Below are positions 18,788 through 27,504 of a DNA stretch of 64,000 nt, one piece after another. Source of the DNA: JAAUUJ01 sp964392245 (GTDB lineage: Bacteria; Cyanobacteriota; Cyanobacteriia; Thermostichales; Thermostichaceae); NCBI GenBank assembly GCA_964392245.1, contig CAYMOX010000005.1, forward strand, positions 1 through 64,000. The letters are read 5' to 3'. How positions within the stretch are numbered: the first letter of the stretch is position 1; the number at the start of each line of letters is the position of its first letter. The notes under the pieces are model-generated. The model saw only the letters and a program-made list of their open reading frames with translations, searched no databases and was not told the origin of the DNA. Position numbers and translations under genes: made by a program.

Positions 18788-20119
18788 TCAGGAGGAAGGT
18801 TGCAAACGCACGGGTTGGCCAGGCACCAGACGCTGAGTGCCATCGCGGATCACTGGATCCCCTGATTCCAGAAGACCCCGCACAAACGCCAGCTCTCCTT
18901 CGCTGTGGATCCATTCAACGGTGCGCCGTTCCACCTGCCTCAGGTTGGGATCTTCAGGATGCGCTTTCAGGGCGTACACAGCCCACAAGCCTCGCTCCCC
19001 TTGCGTCAGGGCCGTTACGGGCAGCCAGAACCCTGCAGTGGAAAGGGTTTGATCCAGGGTGATCTCCGCCAGTTGCTCGGGGGGAATGCTTCGGTCTCCC
19101 ACGGTCTCCAACTGCAAAACCACCATTTGCGTCCGCGTGACCGGATCAATTTCGGGCACAATCGCCTTGAACTGAGCTGGATAGGAGACTCCCGCGATCC
19201 TCACCGCTTGAGCCTGACCCAGGGTTAGAGTTTGAACAACCTCCGCAGGCAGCCCCACTTCTACTTCCACCGGAGCTTGTTCCACCAGGCGCAGAACCGC
19301 TTGCCCCGCACCCACGATCGTGCCCTCATCCAGGCGCCGCGCCGTGATCACTCCAGCAAAGGGAGCAAAGATAATACTTTTTTCAATCGCCAGATCCACC
19401 TCAGTCATTTGGGCATTCAGTTGCTGGACTGCAGCCTCCTGGGCAGCAATTTGCTCGGACCGCGTGCCAGTCTGTAACTCCTGTAGCTGATTTCTGGCTG
19501 CCGTGAGTCGCTCCTCCAGGGCATTGGCGGCAAAGGTAACCACATCGCGATCCTCGCGTGAGATCGCCCCCTGCAGGTAAAGATCCTGGCGCCGCTGTTG
19601 CCGCAAGCGTTCCAGTTGCAACTGTGCTTCCAGATCCCGAACCGTGGCCTGAGCCGCAGCAATGTCTTCTGGACGGGGACCATTTTGCAGTTCCCTTAAG
19701 CGGGCCATCGCCTGATCCCGTTGGGCCAGTAACTGATCCCGTTGGGCCTGGAGAGTGCGGGTATCCAGTCGGGCCAGAGGTTGTCCTGCCGTCACCCGAT
19801 CACCCCGATCCACTTCAATCTGGATCAGCGTTCCCCCCTGTTCAAACCCCAGTTCACTGCTGCGTTGGGCGGCAACTTCGCCGGTGTAAATTCGAGAGAC
19901 CGTGTAGGAGGGTGACAGATCCGCAGAGACTGCCTCCACCCTGAGAACCTGTGTTTCCAGCGTTTCCACATTTCTACCCAGCAGAGGCCGGATCGTCAGA
20001 AGCGATACCCCTCCGAGCAGCACCAACAGTCCCACCATGAGCCCAACGGGGGATCTTTTCCTCTGAGGATCAGCCAGATCAGTCTGCACGGGGCGATCTT
20101 GGGTTGAAGTGGGGGGCAT
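18788..20119 (-). CDS. RND efflux periplasmic adaptor (HlyD/MFP family)
   Basis: A 443-residue membrane-fusion protein. A basic cytosolic leader and one transmembrane anchor (about residues 26-48) precede the periplasmic part; no lipobox was seen. A biotinyl-lipoyl-like half (GDRVTAGQPLARLD), a long Gln/Arg/Leu-rich alpha hairpin (about 125-235), the second lipoyl half (IIFAPFAGVITARRLDEG) and beta-barrel domains follow in the expected order. It links the RND pump to an outer-membrane channel. Its upstream region carries a 14-base palindrome identical to the one before the tetR gene, so repression by that TetR is likely. Confidence 0.93.
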   Translation of the reverse strand: MPPTSTQDRPVQTDLADPQRKRSPVGLMVGLLVLLGGVSLLTIRPLLGRNVETLETQVLRVEAVSADLSPSYTVSRIYTGEVAAQRSSELGFEQGGTLIQIEVDRGDRVTAGQPLARLDTRTLQAQRDQLLAQRDQAMARLRELQNGPRPEDIAAAQATVRDLEAQLQLERLRQQRRQDLYLQGAISREDRDVVTFAANALEERLTAARNQLQELQTGTRSEQIAAQEAAVQQLNAQMTEVDLAIEKSIIFAPFAGVITARRLDEGTIVGAGQAVLRLVEQAPVEVEVGLPAEVVQTLTLGQAQAVRIAGVSYPAQFKAIVPEIDPVTRTQMVVLQLETVGDRSIPPEQLAEITLDQTLSTAGFWLPVTALTQGERGLWAVYALKAHPEDPNLRQVERRTVEWIHSEGELAFVRGLLESGDPVIRDGTQRLVPGQPVRLQPSS

Positions 20120-20161
20120 TGGATTCTCCTGGGTTGCAAGTCAGCAGGTTGAGAAAGATTG

Positions 20162-20175
20162 AGACCGATCGGTCT
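20162..20175. promoter_or_regulatory. Putative TetR operator before the efflux genes
   Basis: The perfect 14-base palindrome AGACCGATCGGTCT lies 43 bases upstream of the adaptor start. The same 14 bases recur at 20820-20833 before tetR. Two identical copies flanking a TetR-family gene and its likely target make this a strong operator candidate. Confidence 0.75.
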
Positions 20176-20199
20176 TTTTATCAGCAAAAAAAGAGAGGG

Positions 20200-20805
20200 T
20201 CAGCCAGAGTTGGGAGAGATCTTTAAACTCTTGACATACTGCTCTAGGTGGATCTGGGCCTGTTGCAGGTGGATGGGATCCCCGTAGAGCTTGGTCAGCA
20301 TCAGAGCTCCCTCCAGGGTTGCAATCAAGATGGTGGCCACGGCTTCAGGATCCACATCGGGCTGAATTTCTCTAGCGGCAATCCCCTGCTGCACGATCTG
20401 GCGGATCAGATGACGCCATTGATCCATGGCCTGCTGGGCCCGTTGCCGTAGCGCTGGATGGCTGTCATCGCTTTCCACCGCTGTGTTCAACAGAGGACAT
20501 CCTCCCTTGAGAGGGATCTCATCGGGGGCCGAGCAAAAGGTGTGGATGATGGCCTGCAGGCGTGGGATCGCCCTCCGCTTCTGCTTCACAGCCTGGGTGT
20601 ACCGCTGTCCCATCAGCTGAGCTGCATAATCAAAGGCCGCCAGGGCCAGATCATCTTTGCTGGCAAAGTGGTTGTAGATCCCTCCTTTCTTCAGTCCGGT
20701 GGCCGCCATGATGTCCGAGAGGGAAGAGCCTGAGTAACCCTGCTGGTTAAACAGATCTGCTGCCTGCCGGATGATCTTACTGCGGGTATCTTGAGCTTTT
20801 GACAT
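20200..20805 (-). CDS. TetR/AcrR family transcriptional regulator
   Basis: A 201-residue repressor of the TetR family. The N-terminal helix-turn-helix covers about residues 5-55 with the canonical GGIYNHFASKDDL recognition segment. The C-terminal ligand domain is divergent and resembles YxaF-like members. I place the start at ATG 20805 rather than the upstream in-frame codon at 20850, because the longer version would place the operator palindrome (20820-20833) inside the coding sequence. The gene is first in an apparent operon with the adaptor and RND pump. It probably represses both itself and the pump, with release by an unknown efflux substrate. Confidence 0.93.
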   Translation of the reverse strand: MSKAQDTRSKIIRQAADLFNQQGYSGSSLSDIMAATGLKKGGIYNHFASKDDLALAAFDYAAQLMGQRYTQAVKQKRRAIPRLQAIIHTFCSAPDEIPLKGGCPLLNTAVESDDSHPALRQRAQQAMDQWRHLIRQIVQQGIAAREIQPDVDPEAVATILIATLEGALMLTKLYGDPIHLQQAQIHLEQYVKSLKISPNSG

Positions 20806-20819
20806 GGTCAGACGCCTTG

Positions 20820-20833
20820 AGACCGATCGGTCT
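20820..20833. promoter_or_regulatory. Putative TetR autoregulatory operator
   Basis: A second copy of the palindrome AGACCGATCGGTCT, 14 bases upstream of the preferred tetR start, followed by a run of T. It is identical to the site at 20162-20175. Its position fits steric repression of tetR itself. Confidence 0.75.
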
Positions 20834-20943
20834 TTTTTAGAATGTAGCAACAGAGGGTTGGAAACGGCAAGAATCCTGAAACTCGGCGGAGAAGGGAAGG
20901 GAGGGTGATATCATGTCGCCTGTCGGCTTGCCAGGGCCAGAGC

Positions 20944-21405
20944 ATGCGTACTGATATTGCCTTTGGGATCATTCCCATTCTTCCGGACTCCCCCCATCGC
21001 TATCTCCTCATCCTGCACAACAAAGGACACTGGGGATTTCCTAAGGGCCACAAAGAAGGGGACGAATCGGATCTGGAGGCCGCCTGCCGCGAGTTGCAGG
21101 AAGAAACCGGCCTGGAGGTGGAGCAGATCGAAGCCAACGTGGACTTTCAGGAGCAATACACCTTCACCAGTGCCCGTGGGGAAGAGGTCCAGAAAAAAGT
21201 GATCTACTTTCTGGGGTGGATTGCCAGAGAGCCCAGTGGGAACCCGCCTGCCATTCACATCCAGCCGGAGGAACTGGCGGATTATCGTTGGTGCACCGCC
21301 GAGGAAGCCAGGCAATTCATCTCATTTACCGAAAGCCGTCGGATCCTGCAGGCCTGTGAAGACTACCTCATGAGGCTGGATAGGCCATTTCCATCAGAGC
21401 ATTGA
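20944..21405 (+). CDS. Nudix hydrolase (Ap4A hydrolase-like)
   Basis: A 153-residue Nudix enzyme. The Nudix box is complete: Gly, five residues, Glu, seven residues, RELQEETGL, preceded by WGFPKGH. The tryptophan and PKGH context resembles the asymmetrical diadenosine tetraphosphate hydrolases, which cleave Ap4A to ATP and AMP. Other nucleoside-diphosphate substrates cannot be excluded. ATG 20944 is chosen because the residues upstream of it do not fit the family, and homologues begin a few residues before the first beta strand (DIAFGIIPI). The last 38 bases overlap the convergent cobH gene. Confidence 0.9.
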   Translation: MRTDIAFGIIPILPDSPHRYLLILHNKGHWGFPKGHKEGDESDLEAACRELQEETGLEVEQIEANVDFQEQYTFTSARGEEVQKKVIYFLGWIAREPSGNPPAIHIQPEELADYRWCTAEEARQFISFTESRRILQACEDYLMRLDRPFPSEH

Positions 21406-21979
21406 GAATGGCAGCCGCTACTGGAGATCCCCCTTTGCGTCCCTGCACCTGAATTTGGGGAACCGATAACCTGGCCAAGCTGTTCTTCGCTTCCTCCACC
21501 GCCACAAACCCCACCGGCACCCCGATCACCAGGGCGGGATCACAGGTACCTTTCTCCACCGCAGCCGTGAGGCTCAGGAGGGCGGTCGGGGCATTCCCAA
21601 TCACAAAGATGGCCTGGGGATACTGGGCGATCAATTGCTCCATTCCCGCCGCCGTCAGGGTTTGCCCCTCAGGCAAGGTCTGGGGAATAAAATCCAGAGC
21701 ACAAAAAAGGGGCACTTGCTGTTGAAGTAAGCGGGAAGCCACCGCCACCGCCACCATGCGGACATCAACAATCACGGGGGTATGGGCCTGAAGGGCAGTG
21801 ATCCCTGAGGGAATGGCCCCCGGATTGAAGTGAAAGAGGTGATTCAGTTCAAAATCAGCCGTGGCATGGATCGCTCGTCTGACAATCGGGTATTCAGACT
21901 CAGACCAGGGGTGGGATCCAATCTCTTGATCAATGAGAGCAAAGCTGTGGGCAATAATGGCGTGAGGGTCCATAGGCAT
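21368..21979 (-). CDS. cobH: Precorrin-8X methylmutase
   Basis: A 203-residue CobH/CbiC enzyme, which shifts the C-11 methyl group to C-12 to form hydrogenobyrinate (or the cobalt equivalent) in cobalamin synthesis. The catalytic His is His38 in RRAIHATADFE. The VIGNAPTALL and GVPVGFVAVEEAK motifs bind the tetrapyrrole. A start at 21979 overlaps by one base the stop of the upstream CHASE2-GGDEF gene (TAATG), so translation is probably coupled; a second ATG lies two codons in. It overlaps the convergent Nudix gene at its 3' end by 38 bases. Other cobalamin genes in the window are the truncated cobN and cobD. Confidence 0.95.
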   Translation of the reverse strand: MPMDPHAIIAHSFALIDQEIGSHPWSESEYPIVRRAIHATADFELNHLFHFNPGAIPSGITALQAHTPVIVDVRMVAVAVASRLLQQQVPLFCALDFIPQTLPEGQTLTAAGMEQLIAQYPQAIFVIGNAPTALLSLTAAVEKGTCDPALVIGVPVGFVAVEEAKNSLARLSVPQIQVQGRKGGSPVAAAILNALMEMAYPAS

Positions 21980-23829
21980 TAAACTTTCCAGGAGACAACT
22001 TGATTTCGACCACTGGACTTGGCCTGGTAGAGGGCCGCATCGGCAGCCGCAATCAGATCATCGGGGCGTAGATCTCGACGGGGCTGACAAGTGGCTACTC
22101 CCATACTCAGCGTGACATAGGTGCTGACCTCAGAGTTTTGGTGGGGAATTTCCAGATCTGTGATCCGGCGTTGAATGGCTTCAGCAATGTCAGTCGCAGT
22201 TGCCAGATCCGTTGTAGGTAAGATGACTGCAAATTCTTCTCCGCCATAGCGAGCGGCCAGATACTCAGATTGGGGCAGCGTGGCAGCCATAGCCTGAGCC
22301 ACCTTGATCAAACACGCATCTCCCTGCAGGTGACCGTAGTAATCGTTGTAGCGCTTGAAGCAATCAATATCCGCCAGGATCAGGGACAGGGCTGCGGTTT
22401 CCCCCATCAGTTCTGACCAAATCCTGGAGAGGTACTCATCAAAATGACGGCGATTTGCCACCTCCGTCAGACCATCCAGATGCACCAGCCTTTCCAGCTT
22501 TTGATTGACCTGTTGCAGTTCTGCCGTCCGCTCTGCCACCCGCCCTTCCAGACGTTCATTGGCCTGCTGCAGGATCAAGATGCGCTCCTGTTTGGCCTCC
22601 AGCACAGCCGCCAGCCTGCGATCATGTTCATACACCGTCGCCAAAGTGAGGCTGTTCAACCCAAAGGCTGCAATCGCGGGTAAGACAGGGATCCACCAGC
22701 CCCAGAGAAACAGAAGATAGCTACCAACCAACAGCCCCAGGGCAACCATCGGGAACCAGAGCATTGTTTGGGAGGGGGATCGACTCAACACGGCCAGCAG
22801 GATCCCACCCACTCCCCAGAACAGAATCCAGGCATACTCCACCCCATCAGACCAGACACGAATCAGAGGCCGACCATCCAACACTGCACTGGTCAGCTGA
22901 CTGACCGCATGGGCCTGCACCTCCAGTCCATAAACCCAGCTGGCTTCCTGATCAAAAACGGAGGACGCGGCCACACTAAAATTATCCGGGACACTGGGAG
23001 TGGCGATCCCAATCAGCACCATCCGATCTTCAATCCAGGCCGGATCATAGTTGCCAGTCAGCAGATGATTGACGGTGATGAAACGAAAAGGCTGGGCACC
23101 CCTGCGAAAGTTAAGGAGGATCTGTACCGCCCCTTCTCCAGTATTACCTTGCACATAACTGCCAAAATTGGCTCGAAATCGGGGAAACTCAACCTCACCA
23201 AAACGCATCGCCGTTTGATCCACAATGCCGTTTTCCAAGCTGAACCCCTCGCTTTGTAGGTAGAGTTCAGCGACACGCAATGACAAAGCAAACTTGAACC
23301 CTTCAGCAGTTTGAGTCCCCAAAATCATGCTGCGTTGTCGTCCATCTGGATCCAGCAAAGCATCAGTGATACCCACCTGTTCGGGGGGCAGATCGGGGGG
23401 CGGATCCACGGGCGGGGGTAAGGCTTTCTCGGCTCCAATTACATTTTTAGTGGACTGAAAAACCTCTCTCAAAGCCTCATGACCAGGTTCAACCGGCAGA
23501 TCTCGGAAGAGATCCAAACCGATGACTCGAGGGTGGTGTTGCTGCAGCTCCAAAATTACATCCGCAAGCACCTGATCCGGAAGAGGAAACGTCCCCACAG
23601 ATTGGATGGTGTCTTCATCAATGGCAATGAGTACAATCCGCTCATCAGGCTCCTCAGGATTTGGCCCCGCGAGGAACGCATCCAGCAATCGCAATTCCAA
23701 AAACTGCAGGGCTCCTGCAAATCGCCCACCGATCACCAGCGCCACGATCAGCAGTCCAGGCAGAATCCCCACATTACAAGCGGCTACACCTTGACAAAAG
23801 GCTTTCCACGCTTGTAGCATCCTTCTCAT
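21979..23829 (-). CDS. CHASE2 sensor diguanylate cyclase (GGDEF)
   Basis: A 616-residue membrane enzyme expected to make cyclic di-GMP. An N-terminal helix (about 20-40) precedes an extracytoplasmic CHASE2 domain (about 45-320; DAFLAGPNPEEPDERIVLIAID is split here as LLDAFLAG and ERIVLIAIDE). Three membrane helices span about 330-410, then a coiled-coil of about 50 residues and a GGDEF domain. The active-site motif is RYGGEEF, and LTEVANRRHFDEYL and DIDCFKRYNDYYGH are intact. The RxxD inhibitory site is not evident upstream of GGEEF, so product feedback may be absent. It is coupled to cobH downstream and divergent from a DUF928 gene, a family often found near CHASE2 proteins in cyanobacteria. 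Confidence 0.94.
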   Translation of the reverse strand: MRRMLQAWKAFCQGVAACNVGILPGLLIVALVIGGRFAGALQFLELRLLDAFLAGPNPEEPDERIVLIAIDEDTIQSVGTFPLPDQVLADVILELQQHHPRVIGLDLFRDLPVEPGHEALREVFQSTKNVIGAEKALPPPVDPPPDLPPEQVGITDALLDPDGRQRSMILGTQTAEGFKFALSLRVAELYLQSEGFSLENGIVDQTAMRFGEVEFPRFRANFGSYVQGNTGEGAVQILLNFRRGAQPFRFITVNHLLTGNYDPAWIEDRMVLIGIATPSVPDNFSVAASSVFDQEASWVYGLEVQAHAVSQLTSAVLDGRPLIRVWSDGVEYAWILFWGVGGILLAVLSRSPSQTMLWFPMVALGLLVGSYLLFLWGWWIPVLPAIAAFGLNSLTLATVYEHDRRLAAVLEAKQERILILQQANERLEGRVAERTAELQQVNQKLERLVHLDGLTEVANRRHFDEYLSRIWSELMGETAALSLILADIDCFKRYNDYYGHLQGDACLIKVAQAMAATLPQSEYLAARYGGEEFAVILPTTDLATATDIAEAIQRRITDLEIPHQNSEVSTYVTLSMGVATCQPRRDLRPDDLIAAADAALYQAKSSGRNQVVSWKV

Positions 23830-23898
23830 CTGTACCCGTATCGTCAGTCAGGCTTGAACCCCATAATATACTGACTTACCTGCTTCGAGCTCAGGGTT

Positions 23899-24630
23899 AT
23901 GCTAGAGGTCTACAGTCCAGGCAGAATCGCAAATCTGCATCCCCTGCTCAAAAGCACCATCCTGAGTTTGACAGCCTTACTCCTGAATTGTGGCAGTGCC
24001 ATGGCTCCTGCTGCCTGGGCTCAATACCGTCCTCCCCAAGGGGATCCACCCCGAGGATCTACGATTGCCAATAGTTCCCGAGGGTTTCGGTACAACCGAT
24101 CTCATCCCCCCTTGCTCATCCTCGCGCCGATCAGGCATGTCGGTCGCAGTAGCTCTACAAATCCTACTCTTTCCTGGTTCATTTCTCTTTCAGATCCCTA
24201 CCGGATTGAGATCAGTTTCTACAAAATCCTGGAGGATGGCTCTCTGGATCTGGTGTTTTTGCATGAAGATGTTCAGTCCACCAGAGGAATGATCCGCACT
24301 TCTTTTTCAGAACTCACTGAGATTTTGCAAATGGGAGAGCGGTATCGCTGGCAGGTGGCCGTGGCAGAGGATCCTGCTGATCCTGACTATGACCTGGCCT
24401 TTACTGCCGAAATGGATCTGGTGGCTCCTGATGTTGATCTGGAGACTCAACTTGCCACCGCTGCTACCCCCGTCCAAAAAGCCGAGATTTATGCCGAAGC
24501 TGGCTACTGGTATGACGCTCTGCGGGAAGCAACGGATCCGCAACTCAGCTCATTATTAGAACAACTGGCGGATCTGGAACCTGGGTCGCAGAAACAATTC
24601 TTATACCGGATTGCCGCTGATTTGGATTGA
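23899..24630 (+). CDS. DUF928 domain secreted protein
   Basis: A 243-residue exported protein. A signal peptide is visible: basic start, hydrophobic core near residues 18-35, and an Ala-rich cleavage site around AAWAQ. The body follows the DUF928 pattern: HPPLLILAPIRHVG, an LSWFISLSDPYRIEI strand, a promotion of polar beta strands, GERYRWQV, and a helical C-terminus with KAEIYAEAGYWYDAL. The biochemical role of the family is unknown. It is transcribed divergently from the CHASE2-GGDEF gene. DUF928, CHASE2 and CHAT proteins often cluster in cyanobacteria, which hints at a shared envelope signalling system. No CHAT gene is present here. Confidence 0.85.
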   Translation: MLEVYSPGRIANLHPLLKSTILSLTALLLNCGSAMAPAAWAQYRPPQGDPPRGSTIANSSRGFRYNRSHPPLLILAPIRHVGRSSSTNPTLSWFISLSDPYRIEISFYKILEDGSLDLVFLHEDVQSTRGMIRTSFSELTEILQMGERYRWQVAVAEDPADPDYDLAFTAEMDLVAPDVDLETQLATAATPVQKAEIYAEAGYWYDALREATDPQLSSLLEQLADLEPGSQKQFLYRIAADLD

Positions 24631-24726
24631 TCCTGCCTCTAAACATTCAACTCCTCTTGAGAACGACCATCAGGATCCAGTCGATCAGTCCACACAGTGC
24701 GAAGTGAGGTGTGTAAAGAAATGAAA

Positions 24727-24740
24727 GGTGATCGATCACC
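24727..24740. promoter_or_regulatory. Perfect palindrome, possible operator
   Basis: GGTGATCGATCACC is a perfect 14-base inverted repeat about 95 bases upstream of the lipoprotein start at 24835. The GTGA/TCAC half-sites are four bases apart, so it does not match the CRP spacing of six. A transcription-factor site is plausible, but no cognate regulator is adjacent. Confidence 0.35.
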
Positions 24741-24834
24741 AGGTTTTAACAGTTTAATCCAGTGACCTTAAGGCAAAGGAGATCCTAGCGCTGGTACTAT
24801 AAGCCACAACCATCAATTTTTAAGATCAGACTCT

Positions 24835-26199
24835 ATGACTCAGCCGCACCGGATCAGAAGCGCTATCAGGTTTTCAGTTGCAGCGATCATCGCTTCGCTG
24901 TTTGGGTTACTAGGGTGTTCACAATCTCATTCTGTCGCTGTCGAACCCTCTGCCCTTGATTCGGCAACACTCAGTCTTGATCAGTCCACCGACAGTTCTC
25001 TTCTCGCTAACAACCGACCCTCCGCCAGCTTCCAGGTACTGCAAAGAGATATCTTGATCAACGCAGATCTCTGGACCAACACCCCCGAGATCCTTTCCGC
25101 TGGCTTTGGCTTTGATGGCATCTTGGGGATTCCTGCCCCGTTTAACCAGGTAACCGTGCGGGCCGCAGGGGGCACATGGAACAATGTAGCCTGCAGTGAT
25201 GGCACCACAGAAGGCCGTACCTCCGCAGCCTCAGTCGCTGGGATCCGGTTCGCTTTTGGCTTTGGCTCTACCTATGGCGATGGGCTGCCCGTGGTCTTCA
25301 GCTGGCCTGTTCTTCCCAGTACTCTGGATCGCACTGACTTTGAAATTGAACTGAATACAGGCGAGGTGATCGTGCCGGATGCAGCCTCGATTACTCCCAA
25401 CTTCGACTACAACGAACGCAATACCGTGGTCCTGGTCTCTCCAGATATTGGGAATCGCCTGCCTGTCTCTGATAGTAATGCCCGCTTCCCAGTGCAAGTC
25501 AGGGTTGTTGCTGATGAGACTCCTCTCATGCTGGTAGGTCCGGCGGGACCTGTCAGTGCCGTGGGCCTATCTCGCAACAATACCGGTACACCTTATGAAA
25601 GCGGACCTTTTTTAGTTGGAGCCAAACTCACTCCGATGAATGCTATCGGGGACGGCGGGCCTCAGCTGTTTGCAGGGGCTACCAGTCCGAATGATGCCAC
25701 CACTCTCTATGGCAATGCGGCACAGTACCGTCTCCGGATCCTTACCTCGGGTGGATTTTCCCCTGATGGGGTGCAGGCGGTACGCCCGAACGAATTTGAG
25801 CGTTATTTTCAACTGGAGGCCATCCTGGATGATGGCTCGATCCTGCAGCTCACAGAAACGAACTTTCTCTATACCCTCGATGGCTATGAACTGCGGATCA
25901 TTGGCCTGGCGGAACTGGGTCAGCCTGCCTCTATGTCTGCCTATGATGACTGCTATGACGAAGATGCAGACAACCAGATTGACATCGTTCTGGCTGGCGA
26001 TGATGAAGCCATGCGCCGCATCCGCAATGTGATTATTCCTGCCTCTGGCGCCTACTCCCCTTTCTTTAACCCAGGGGGACCAGGAATGAATCCAACGCCG
26101 GGGGTTCGCTACACCGCACCAGGGCCTGCTGATGTAGAACCTGTCACCATTGCTATTGATGATCCTATGGTGGTGAATTATCCCCAGTTTTTGAACTGA
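24835..26199 (+). CDS. Uncharacterised lipoprotein
   Basis: A 454-residue protein with a bacterial lipoprotein signal: basic N-terminus, hydrophobic core and lipobox LLGC with Cys28. The mature part is acidic, rich in Gly, Asp and Pro, and mostly beta-like. It contains several Asp-rich turns (for example EDADNQIDIV near residue 380) that could bind calcium. The conserved-looking AAGGTWNNVACSDGT segment has one cysteine, and YDDCYDED another. I do not recognise a family and assign no function. The gene stands alone, after a 204-base gap with a 14-base palindrome and before a toxin-antitoxin pair on the opposite strand. Confidence 0.8.
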   Translation: MTQPHRIRSAIRFSVAAIIASLFGLLGCSQSHSVAVEPSALDSATLSLDQSTDSSLLANNRPSASFQVLQRDILINADLWTNTPEILSAGFGFDGILGIPAPFNQVTVRAAGGTWNNVACSDGTTEGRTSAASVAGIRFAFGFGSTYGDGLPVVFSWPVLPSTLDRTDFEIELNTGEVIVPDAASITPNFDYNERNTVVLVSPDIGNRLPVSDSNARFPVQVRVVADETPLMLVGPAGPVSAVGLSRNNTGTPYESGPFLVGAKLTPMNAIGDGGPQLFAGATSPNDATTLYGNAAQYRLRILTSGGFSPDGVQAVRPNEFERYFQLEAILDDGSILQLTETNFLYTLDGYELRIIGLAELGQPASMSAYDDCYDEDADNQIDIVLAGDDEAMRRIRNVIIPASGAYSPFFNPGGPGMNPTPGVRYTAPGPADVEPVTIAIDDPMVVNYPQFLN

Positions 26200-26283
26200 G
26201 ATCTGACGGCAGCGTGTCTATTTCCAACTGATCTTGAGCCCCATCTCTTTTTTCATAGAGTGGATAGTACTTGCGTCTGTGTT

Positions 26284-26781
26284 TTATGCTGATTCGCCAA
26301 CAGATTGCAACACCTCAGCATAGAGCCATGCATCAATCCAGAAACCGACTTGCTCAATTAAGGCATCAAGTAACGGTTTGACTTCTTGAATGAAGTTATT
26401 GCGCTTCGCGGCAATCAGAATACCCAAAACACCTGTGACTTGTAGCCCTGCTCGAATTGCAGCCGCTCTCCCCAGTCGTTCATCCATGAGGAGGCGATTG
26501 GCCTTTAATTCGACAGCGAGAGCGATCGCCTCAGCTTCACCTGGATCAAGTTCGACTCTTAACATGCTGACAAATTCCTGATCGGTTGCAGATTGCCTTT
26601 TAATCCAGCTTAAGGTGGGCACAACCCTGGCACTGGCATCGGTGTTGCCGACATTGGTAATCTCGTTGAAAACTGTTGTTGGAATCACAATTTCATCGTA
26701 GAGTTGGCGGAGCAAATTGAGATGATCGATGGTGGACAGATAAAAGAGCGGTGATGTATTGCTGACTACGATCATCGCCAA
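26284..26781 (-). CDS. PIN-domain toxin, DUF3368 family
   Basis: A 165-residue PIN-type ribonuclease of the DUF3368 family, the toxin half of a type II toxin-antitoxin pair. Typical elements are VVSNTSPLFYLS at the start, the acidic LDPGEAEAIALA helix, LLMDERLGRAAA, and TGVLGILIAAK. The first acidic PIN residue is Asn, as is common in DUF3368 proteins. It overlaps the UPF0175 antitoxin gene upstream by ten bases, the usual antitoxin-first order. The targeted RNA is unknown. Confidence 0.88.
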   Translation of the reverse strand: MAMIVVSNTSPLFYLSTIDHLNLLRQLYDEIVIPTTVFNEITNVGNTDASARVVPTLSWIKRQSATDQEFVSMLRVELDPGEAEAIALAVELKANRLLMDERLGRAAAIRAGLQVTGVLGILIAAKRNNFIQEVKPLLDALIEQVGFWIDAWLYAEVLQSVGESA

Positions 26782-27017
26782 TCGTTTACCTCCAAGGTTC
26801 TGAGATCTTGCCGGAAGTCTTCAATGTCGTAATGAATGGAGATTTTACGGCTCCCTAATATGCGTTGAAACTCCAGTTGATTCATCTCTGCGAACTGGCT
26901 GGCTGTGCCCAAAGTAATCTTTTCCTGTTGAAATAACAGAATAGCAATTTCGAGTTTGAGATCGGCTTCAGTAATGTGTGCCGTTTGTAGAAACTCATCA
27001 GGAATGACTAAACTCAT
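26772..27017 (-). CDS. UPF0175 family antitoxin
   Basis: An 81-residue small protein of the UPF0175 family. The helix-turn-helix-like core includes LKLEIAILLFQQEKITLGTASQFAEM and is followed by a short acidic C-terminus (YDIEDFRQDLRTLE) that probably binds the PIN toxin. UPF0175 and DUF3368 genes are commonly paired. Start ATG 27017. The last ten bases overlap the toxin gene. Autoregulation of the pair is expected from the family, but no operator is identified. Confidence 0.87.
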   Translation of the reverse strand: MSLVIPDEFLQTAHITEADLKLEIAILLFQQEKITLGTASQFAEMNQLEFQRILGSRKISIHYDIEDFRQDLRTLEVNDWR

Positions 27018-27198
27018 AGGCCTAACTTCTGTTGTTTATCGAAAATGGCTGGATACGATGAGCCTGCTGATCTACGCCCAAAATATTCGAGTGTTAATAC
27101 AAACATGAGACTGTATAAAAATATCCAGAGGTTACTTGGTTGTTGGGATGAACAATGGAAAATCCTGTAGAAATGATAATACCTCCAGTATGTACAAC

Positions 27199-27504
27199 TT
27201 ACCTAACACGGGTGGGTGCGTTGGCTCCAAGCACTTTTGATATTTCTCGAATTTCAGCAAGTTCAGTATCAATGCTGGCACAGATCATAGAGTAGTTTGG
27301 CGGAATAGAGCCATCACTCTCAACATCCACAACCACAATAGACATGTCGATCTCCGATAAAAACGCTATCAAGGCCTGAACCCGAAAGTGTTCCCCACTT
27401 ATGCATATCAACTGATCCCTCAAGTTAGGCCGTAAGATTGAGAAGCCTCTGTGTCTGGTTAACACCTCTAAGGCTATCTCTCCTCCTCTTGAGATCCTCA
27501 CCAT
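27199..27504 (-). CDS. Possible hypothetical protein, 101 residues
   Basis: An open frame of 101 codons with a plausible soluble composition (for example SIVVVDVESDGSIPP) but no family I recognise. Its ATG at 27504-27502 overlaps the ATG of the divergent protease gene in the tetramer CATG, an awkward arrangement because each promoter would lie inside the other gene. The 181 bases between this frame and the antitoxin gene hold nothing I can name. It may be a chance frame. Confidence 0.3.
   Translation of the reverse strand: MVRISRGGEIALEVLTRHRGFSILRPNLRDQLICISGEHFRVQALIAFLSEIDMSIVVVDVESDGSIPPNYSMICASIDTELAEIREISKVLGANAPTRVR

Noticed and set aside
20806..20850. Longer TetR start at 20850
   Set aside because: It would place the operator palindrome inside the coding region and adds residues not seen in the family.
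24727..24740. CRP-type binding site
   Set aside because: Half-sites are separated by four bases rather than six, so it does not fit the CRP consensus.
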